This document shows positions 57,091 to 64,000 of a stretch of 64,000 bases of DNA, piece after piece. Numbering within the stretch: position 1 is the stretch's first letter; each line of letters starts with the position of its first letter. Both the position numbers and the translations under genes were made by a program. Origin of the DNA: Helianthus annuus (taxonomy: Eukaryota; Streptophyta; Magnoliopsida; Asterales; Asteraceae); assembly GCF_002127325.2 (NCBI RefSeq), contig NC_035447.2:30377249-30441248 (forward strand), in the 5' to 3' direction. The notes beneath the pieces were generated by a model. That model saw nothing but the letters and a program-made list of their open reading frames with translations, was not told the DNA's origin and made no database searches.

Positions 57091-58169
57091 TCTTGAGCAA
57101 ATTGCATCTTTCACTTATCACTTTATCATAAACTCAAAAAGAGAAAACATAATCAAGTGAAGAAAATATTTGACAAGTAAGTATGTTCAAGTGAAGAAAA
57201 CTAATGCTAAAAGCTATAAAGCAAATAAAAGTTACAATTAATGGACTATTAATTTTATAAAAGAGATCAATATATAGGTAATGTATTGAGCTTATATCTT
57301 TTAGAAAATATATCTCACTGACTTTTGTGAATTAGCCATTCAAGAAAGGGACAACACGAAGTAAGAGCTTTCATGCTCCTCATTCATAAAGATAAATAGT
57401 AACGATGATATCTCATAATCTAGTTTCAACTTTTGTCGGACGAATTATAAGTTGTATTTGGCAATATGTTCGATGAGTCACTTCATCACTAGAAAATGTC
57501 TATTTATGTCTATTTGATGTATGTCTATTCATGTCAGATTTACATTATCTTCCTCAAAACAAAATATGATGTTTTGAGTTTAAGTACAATGTACCGAATC
57601 CAAACATTTCTTTTTGTTATATTCACACACTTAAAATGTGTTCTACTGTAAAGATATATTAGAGAACTAGGTTATAGAGACAGCACAACAACACAAGATA
57701 TATTGCAAGGCGATGGCATTTCAATGTCTCCATATAGTCCAAATTGTTGTTTATCAATTTGTAGATGATTAAAAATACATTTAAAAGAATTTTGCATAGT
57801 TCATGTCACAATAACTTAGCAAAATCATAACCAATTCTGGTTATGTATTGGAATAAGGGTCTACAAGATTTAAAAAAAAAAAACACACATACACAATATT
57901 TTGGTAATGTATAAATTAATTTTTGTAGATAGTTAATTGCCAAATTTACCTCTATGAAATGCACTTAGTTTGTAAAACTATGTAATCATGCATTTTCACG
58001 ATAGAAAACAACTAATGTTGAAGAAAATTTGACTGATATACTTTTATGAAATAAATTAAAATAAAATAATAGATCATTTTTTGAAAAAAAGAATTACTAG
58101 ATTTTCTAGGATACATAACATGACTAACTATTATAAAAGTAGACACTTTTGTGAAATAAATTAAAATAG

Positions 58170-58179
<10 letters not shown>
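57091..58179. other. AT-rich spacer
   Basis: Nothing recognised except TATGTCTATTTGATG-like short repeats at about 57498-57535. Confidence 0.3.
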
Positions 58180-58207
<28 letters not shown>

Positions 58208-58722
58208 GAGGGTTCAAATGAGAAGAAAAATTTTGTAAGAATAAAAAGAATAAGTTTTAAACCAATAGAAATGCTCTATTTTACTTTATTTAATATGTGT
58301 ATTTAATGTTATAAATAAGGGTATATAAGTAAATTTCTAATTGTAATCAATTAGCTAACTAATTAAAATTGTAACTCCCTTTTAAATATACTCTTTCAAG
58401 ATAAAATAATTTAAGATGAATGACAATTTTCGACAAGTGTAGGATAAATTTTAGTATGTGTAGGATAAATTCTTAAATGTGTACGATAAATTTAGATATG
58501 CGTAGGGTAAATTTCGCTAAGTGTAAGATATATCTAGGATAAATTTTGAAATGTGTAGGATAAAATGTTTTGTGCTTTATTAATGAGAGATAACATAATT
58601 AATGTGATGAGTTATAAACTATTTAATGTTTTACTTTTATGCCCTTTCTTCTTTTTCTTCTCATATTAACTTTCTTCTCAAATGAACCTTCCCATATATA
58701 TATATATATATATATATATTTG
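58180..58722. mobile_element. MITE inserted in a TA microsatellite
   Basis: (TA)n at 58180-58201 and again at 58694-58720 flank a unit with inverted ends GGAGGGTTCAAATGAGAAG and CTTCTCAAATGAACCTTCCC. Inside (58420-58565) is a degenerate 26-28 bp tandem repeat around TGTGTAGGATAAATTTTA, about six copies. No ORF. Confidence 0.65.
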
Positions 58723-59127
58723 AAAAACAATTCCTAGATTTTTTAGTCTACTATGATTTAAATTCCTAACTTTTTAGTTGTAAAACATAGTACTTAACTA
58801 AAAAAAGATGTATATTTTGAAAAGAATAAACAAAAAGTACTCAGTTAGCAAAGGGTTAGTTTTTTTAATATTTTTCCATATGCTACTTAACCATTTTACT
58901 TGCTACGGGCCCTAAACCCACTTCTCTCATCGTTTTCCCTTACTCCTTGTTTCATTACTAAAAAAGATAAGGTTTTTACTTTGCTCGTTTGATTCAGCTC
59001 GATTGAAAAAGACGTTCATTCGGATCAGTTCGGTTCGTAAACACGAACCGAGCACAAGTAAAAATTCGCTCAGTTCAGTTCGGCTTGTTGGCTCGATTTA
59101 TTTTATGATATATATACACACACCCTC

Positions 59128-59130
<3 letters not shown>
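58723..59130. other. Spacer with hAT-like words
   Basis: GATTCAGCTCGATTG, CGGTTCGTAAACACGAACCGAG and CGGCTTGTTGGCTCGATT at 58990-59098, repeated in diverged form at 59745-59850 (GAACCGAGCACGAGC..CGGCTCATTAACAGCCCTA), suggest the two subterminal parts of one decayed hAT element spanning about 58960-59850. Confidence 0.35.

Positions 59131-59197
<67 letters not shown>
59131..59197. repeat. (TA)n microsatellite
   Basis: About 66 bases of uninterrupted TA, flanked by ACACACACCC and ACACACA. Frames across it are artefacts. Confidence 0.92.
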
Positions 59198-59206
<9 letters not shown>

Positions 59207-59521
59207 GTGACTAGCGACGCACATTAATAAAGTTTGGTCCAAGATCCAAATAGACGTCATTTAAGTATAGAACTGAAGGCCGATACCAATAGTTCATTGT
59301 CCAATACTCAAATTTCTATTTGAGTATTTAAGTCAAAATATCAAATACTGAAATGTGAAGCATCGGTCGATACTCAAGTCTCAACCCGCCATTCCATTCA
59401 GAAGTACACAATTCTAATTAAAACCCCGCCTCGTTTATCATTATTCGAATTCTCCATTACCAAGACGCCAACTCCCGAGGGTTTTGCTTTAGTTATCCGA
59501 TAAAAGAAGGGTCTGTTTCAA

Positions 59522-60475
59522 ATGATGAACGATTCATCTTCACGCTCAGATGATCTCGGTAGAACTAATTGAATGTTTTTTTCTATTCCTCGTTATTTGT
59601 TAAATTTGTGCTTTTATTCTAACTGGACGAAACCTTAGGGACGAAAATTGTACTTTACTCTAAAAACTAACACCCACATCATCGCTTTCCTATTTTGTTA
59701 TGTGACGCTCGTTCGAAAAATGTTGGGATCGAAAGACGCTCGTTCGACTTTTGCTCGATTGAAAAAACGCTCTGTTAGGTTCTGTTTGTAAACGAACCGA
59801 GCACGAGCAAAATCTCGATCGGTTCAGTTCGGCTCATTAACAGCCCTATTACAAAGTAGTTGAAATATCATATATACCCAATACATTAAAGACTATTTAA
59901 TAAAACACAATTTTACCTTTATTTTTCTATAACTTTGAAATCTCATATATGACCTTTAACTTCAAATATTATATTTACTATTTTCTAGCTTAATTTATTT
60001 AGCTTAAATATTATATATATGGAGAATACTATTGTTTATGGCAAAATAAAAACAAAAATGGGTAAGAATAAGTTTAAGCTTAAAATATTTTATATAAAAA
60101 TGTGAAGTTAAAAGATAAGCATATATGAAAACTTAGAAGTTAAAAAATAAGTGTAAAATGATTATTCATTAGATTGTTTTTAATAATTGGGAATATTTGA
60201 TATTTTAACTATTTTGTAAGGGCATATATGATAATTTTAGTTTTTGTAAGGGTATATATGATATTTTTCGTTTTTGTTGGGTGTATATGAAAATTTTCAA
60301 GTTTGTAAGGATATATATGAAATTAATCCTTAAAATTATACTACTGGATAATGTTTGCACGATTCTTCAGGACCGATGTTAACTGATACTACGGGACCAG
60401 TTAGCTGCCTTATTAAAACCTTACTAAAAAAATTCAGTGGGACAAAACTTAGTCAAGGAAAAAGAGTACATATAA
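59522..60475 (+). other. Two possible exons of an unidentified gene
   Basis: A frame MMNDSSSRSDDL (59522-59558) ends in a donor CTCG|GTAGAA after GC-richer leader-like sequence. About 800 bp further a T-rich tract ends TTCTTCAG| (acceptor at 60370) and the phase-matched frame reads PMLTDTTGPVSCLIKTLLKK. The product is unknown to me, and the next exon would collide with the Gypsy remnant at 60640. It may be a truncated gene or chance. Confidence 0.22.
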
Positions 60476-60639
60476 TGTGTATATTATGGGTACATTACAT
60501 TTTACATGTATATCTTGATGATGATGTTGAATCCAATCTTCTATGGCAGCTGCTTGACTTGATATTTGATGTATTTTTCTTTGATTTGAGTGTTGTAGTC
60601 TACATTGCCTTCATATGGTATAACTTGAGCTTCAATTCG

Positions 60640-62800
60640 AATTTGGTTAAAAGAAGTTTAATTTCTTGGTCATATTGTAAACGAAAGGAAATTCATGTAG
60701 ACCTGCTAAAATCCAGGTAGTAAAAAATTGGCATACTCCAAGGACTCCCACTGAAATCAGATCTTTTCTAGGCTTAGCTGGTTATTATCGGCGTCTTATC
60801 GGCAAATTTTTAAAAACCGCCTTACCTCTCACAACCTTAACTCACACAGTTAAACCATTTGAATGAGGGCCTGAGCAAGAGGAAGCGTTTCAAACCTTAA
60901 AGCAGAAATTGTATGACACACCTATTTTTACTCTTCCAGACGGTTGTGATGACTTCGTGGTCTACTGTGACGCATCAGGTTAAGGACTCGGTTGTATCCT
61001 GATGCAAAGGGGCAAAGTTATAGCTTACACCTCGAGACAGCTTAAAGTCCATGAGAAGAATTATACCACTCATGATCTTGAAATAGGTGCAGTTGTATTT
61101 GATTTGAAGATATGGAGGCATTATCTATAGGGTATTAAGTGTCATATCTAGACTGACCATAAGAGCCTTCAAATCATTTTCAATAAAAAATAGTTAAATA
61201 TGCGGTAACGACGATGGATCGAACTCTTAAATGACTACAATTGTGAAATTCGCTATCACCCTGGTAAAGCGAATGTTTTAGCCGATGCATTGAGTCGAAA
61301 AGAGCACGCTAAATCTATTCATCTCTTATGTTCTCATATTCTAACCGACATTCAGAGCCGCATTCGCGAAGCTCAACATACTTATGTTACTAAGAATGAC
61401 TTACATGACGAATTATCTTGTGGAGCAGAAACAAAAATAAAGTCTAAATCCAATGGAATTCTCCATTATCTAAATTGTATTTGGGTACCTGATCGAGATG
61501 ACCTTCGTACTTTCCTGGTGAATGAAGCTCACAAAACCCGATACTTGATTCATCCCGGCGCTGATAAAATATATGAGGATCTTCGATATACTTTTTGGCG
61601 CCCTAGAATGAAGAAAGATGTAGTTGTATTTGTTTCAAAATATCTCACTTGTTCTAAAGTGAAAACAGAACATCAACGACCCCCGGGTTTGTTCTTACAG
61701 CCAGAAATTCTAGTCTGGAAGTGGGAAAATATAACCATGAATTTTATTACCGGTTTACCCCGACTTCCAGTGGTATTTGGGTTGTTGTTGATTGACTTAC
61801 CACATCAGCCCATTTCATTCCGATTCGTGAGGATTACAAGAATGAGAAACTAGCTCGTATTTATATGGATGAGAGCATAAGCCGACATAACGTACCTTGA
61901 ATATTATCTCTGATCGTGACGGGCTTTTTACTTCACATAAATGGTAAGTTGTACAAACAACACTAGGCACTCGACTCGACCTCAATACCGCGTATCATCC
62001 ACAGATTGATGGTCAATCTAAGCGCACTATACAAACGCTTGAAGACATGTTGCGTTCATGTGTTATTGATTTTAAAAGTAACTGGGATACTTATTTGCAT
62101 TTGATTGAGTTTTCCAACAATAACATCTATCACTCCAGCATTAACATGGCTCCACTCGAAGCCTTATATGGTCGAAAGTGTCGATCCCCTATTTGTTGGC
62201 ACGAGGTCGGTGAAGCTCAAATTACTGGACCCGAACTGATTCAAGAAACAAGATTCGTCAAATTCGTAACAATCTCTTAGTAGCTCAAAGTCGTCTGAAA
62301 AGTTACGCTGATTAACGACGAAAGCCGCTTGAATTCAATGTTGGTAATCGTGTACTTCTAAAAGTATATCCTTGGAAAGGTGTAGTCAGATTTGGAAAGA
62401 ATGGGAAACTAGCACCTCGCTTTGTTGGTCCTTTCAAGATCCCCGAGAGAATTGGAAGAATGGCTTATAAACTAGAGTTACCTGAAGAACTCAGCAGGAT
62501 CATCCGACTTTCCATGTTTCTAACTTGAAGAAGTGCCTTAACGATGAAAATCTTCATAGTCCACTTGAGGAAATACAGATTAATGAGTCGATGCATTTTG
62601 TTGATATACCTATTGGAATCACGGATCGTGACAAGAAACGGATGAAGCGTAGTCGGATTCCGATAGTCAAGGTACGTTGGGAGTCTAACCATAGACCAAA
62701 ATTTACCAAGGAACGTGAAGACCGGATGCGAGAGAAATACCAACACTTGTTTCCAAAGAATGCACCCAAGAAAATTTCGGAACGAAATTCTCAAAAGTAA
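60640..62800 (+). pseudogene. Decayed plus-strand Ty3/Gypsy pol (RT end, RNase H, integrase, chromodomain-like)
   Basis: Same clade style as the array at 26806-36982 but much more diverged and on the opposite strand. Visible blocks: ISWSY/LGHIV-type RT end, [22 protein letters not shown] (followed by a stop), [69 protein letters not shown], then integrase [20 protein letters not shown], and the tail NESMHFVDIPIG and [18 protein letters not shown]. Many stops and frameshifts (for example near 60866, 60980, 61130, 61190). The 5' part (gag, protease, most of RT) is absent. An old insertion. Confidence 0.8.
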
Positions 62801-62807
62801 AGGAGAC
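62794..62807 (+). promoter_or_regulatory. Polypurine tract of the plus-strand Gypsy remnant
   Basis: AAAAGTAAAGGAGAC lies directly before the LTR start TGTAATATCTGCC. It primes plus-strand synthesis in an active element. Confidence 0.6.
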
Positions 62808-64000
62808 TGTAATATCTGCCAAAAACGGATCCTAGAAACCCGACTCATTTTGTAAACTGAATCCTAAGCAAATGAAAATGAGAGTTTTACTTCTATTTAT
62901 TATTGTGTGATCTTGTCGTGTATTAATTTATAAAAATTTCCGAGTTAAAAAATATAAAGTTCGAGTTAAATACGTTTATGTTATAAATAAAATCAGTTAG
63001 TTCCGTTAGTTTATACAAAAGAAATAACTTAACTAAGTGGGAATACATTGTTAAACGAGATACTAAAGTGGGGCTTTTGATCTTAAACACATGTTTTGGT
63101 GAAATTGAAGTTATGTTGTTGTTCATTATTTTACTAGATTAGTTTGTGTAATTTTTATGAATTTTTGGACATCATATGGATTTATTACGGATTTTATTCA
63201 TGTTATATCATATAGAAAATTAAATAAATAAAAATTTATTAAAATAAAATCACATAAATATTATTTCTGTTTTTACAGAAAATATATAAGTCATGGAAAT
63301 TTTATATTGAATGTCATAATTTTTGGTAATTTATTTGGTAATAAAAGGATTAATCAAATTATAAAATAAATTAATTCTTTTTACAAATTTAATCATTTTA
63401 AATACAAAAGTATAAGATAATTTTAATTGTCTAGTTTATAAATTTAGTACATAAGTTATTGATAATTTGTCTAAATTTAGCATTTATAAATTATATATAG
63501 TGACATAATTTATTTTATGTTATTATTATAACTTGTCGCAATTATTTATTTAGTTTTACAAATACTGATTTATTATTCGCGTTGGAAGATTTGTATATAT
63601 ATTTTAATTATAGAAAAATCCCCAATCAAGAGAACCCAAATTCCTAGACTTGTTTATGTTGTTCGGTTGTTTAGTTTTGTTATTATATATTTTTAGGGTA
63701 ATTTGGATTATTTGGATTTATCTCGTTAATCTCGTGCGGTATTTACTCATGGATCAATCTTCGCAAAAAGTGGGTAGATATCTTTCCCCTGTTTACATTA
63801 AACATTATGGGGTATATCACATGTCATGCAAAAATCACATATTTATTTTATTCAAATATCAATCATGCAAAACTAGTATGTTGATTATGTGTTATATGTT
63901 ATTTGGTTATTGGTTTGTTTAATTAGAGTGTTGTCACAGTCAATTGTATGCAAGCAAGTCATCATATTGTGGATACACTGGCTGACTGGTTCCCCGCAGC
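62808..64000 (+). mobile_element. 3' LTR of the plus-strand Gypsy remnant, running off the window
   Basis: Starts TGTAATATCTGCC after the polypurine tract and continues as AT-rich sequence to the window end. No end motif is seen within 1.19 kb, so the LTR is longer or decayed. Chance frames such as 63650-63922 are not genes. Confidence 0.6.

Noticed and set aside
62465..62848. 127-codon minus-strand ORF
   Set aside because: It is the antisense of the integrase/chromodomain-like tail of the plus-strand Gypsy remnant.

Overview
The window is nuclear DNA of a flowering plant. Its genes are split by GT-AG introns inside AT-rich, transposon-crowded sequence. The style of the repeats (LTR ends beginning TGTCACACCCC, PBS matching initiator tRNA-Met, many hAT and foldback MITEs, TTTAGG-like G-rich tracts) reminds me of an Asteraceae genome, but that is an inference from memory and no search was run.

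Three host genes are supported. (1) 1526-4260, plus strand: a six-exon plastid-type J-protein fused to a 4Fe-4S ferredoxin-like module. (2) 8578-12875, plus strand: an eleven-exon GT14 / core-2/I-branching-type glycosyltransferase (DUF266), with a GC-AG intron and three DNA transposons in its introns. (3) 41018-41578, minus strand: an intronless oleosin with the full proline knot and seed-type promoter motifs. Weak gene traces are a possible captured first exon inside a Mutator-like element (14554-14733) and two possible exons near 59522 and 60371.

Almost everything else is mobile DNA. Positions 1-8200 hold foldback MITEs, a short Helitron, two minus-strand SINEs, a PIF/Harbinger MITE with a TTA duplication and an unusual palindromic element built from a TAGAGTAATTTTG motif. 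A 1.3-kb Mutator-like element with an exact 9-bp duplication spans 14044-15369. From 15928 to 37505 a PIF/Harbinger-like element (TAA duplication) is split by about 20.8 kb of minus-strand Ty3/Gypsy (Tekay/Del-like) sequence ordered leader, LTR, complete internal region, LTR, partial internal region. Both outer edges lie in internal sequence and not in LTRs. Inside its left LTR sits a very young non-autonomous LTR element (19438-26223, LTRs about 2.8 kb, TSD GCTGG) that shares its PBS and LTR terminus with the host family. Gag and pol of the autonomous copy carry frameshifts and stops.

The right third holds a run of four neighbouring tandem duplications next to the oleosin gene, a Copia-type LTR remnant with an odd array of GACYACGGTC motifs, several hAT MITEs with exact 8-bp duplications, two elements inserted in TA microsatellites, two solo LTRs with exact 5-bp duplications (46075-49625 and 54183-55903), two LINE remnants, a pogo/Emigrant-type element with a decayed transposase fragment nested in a hAT-like element, and, at the right edge, a heavily decayed plus-strand Gypsy pol followed by an LTR that runs off the window.

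No rRNA, tRNA gene, CRISPR array or bacterial-type operon was seen. The main interest lies in the structure of the nested retrotransposon array and in several unusual repeat architectures, not in a new protein system.
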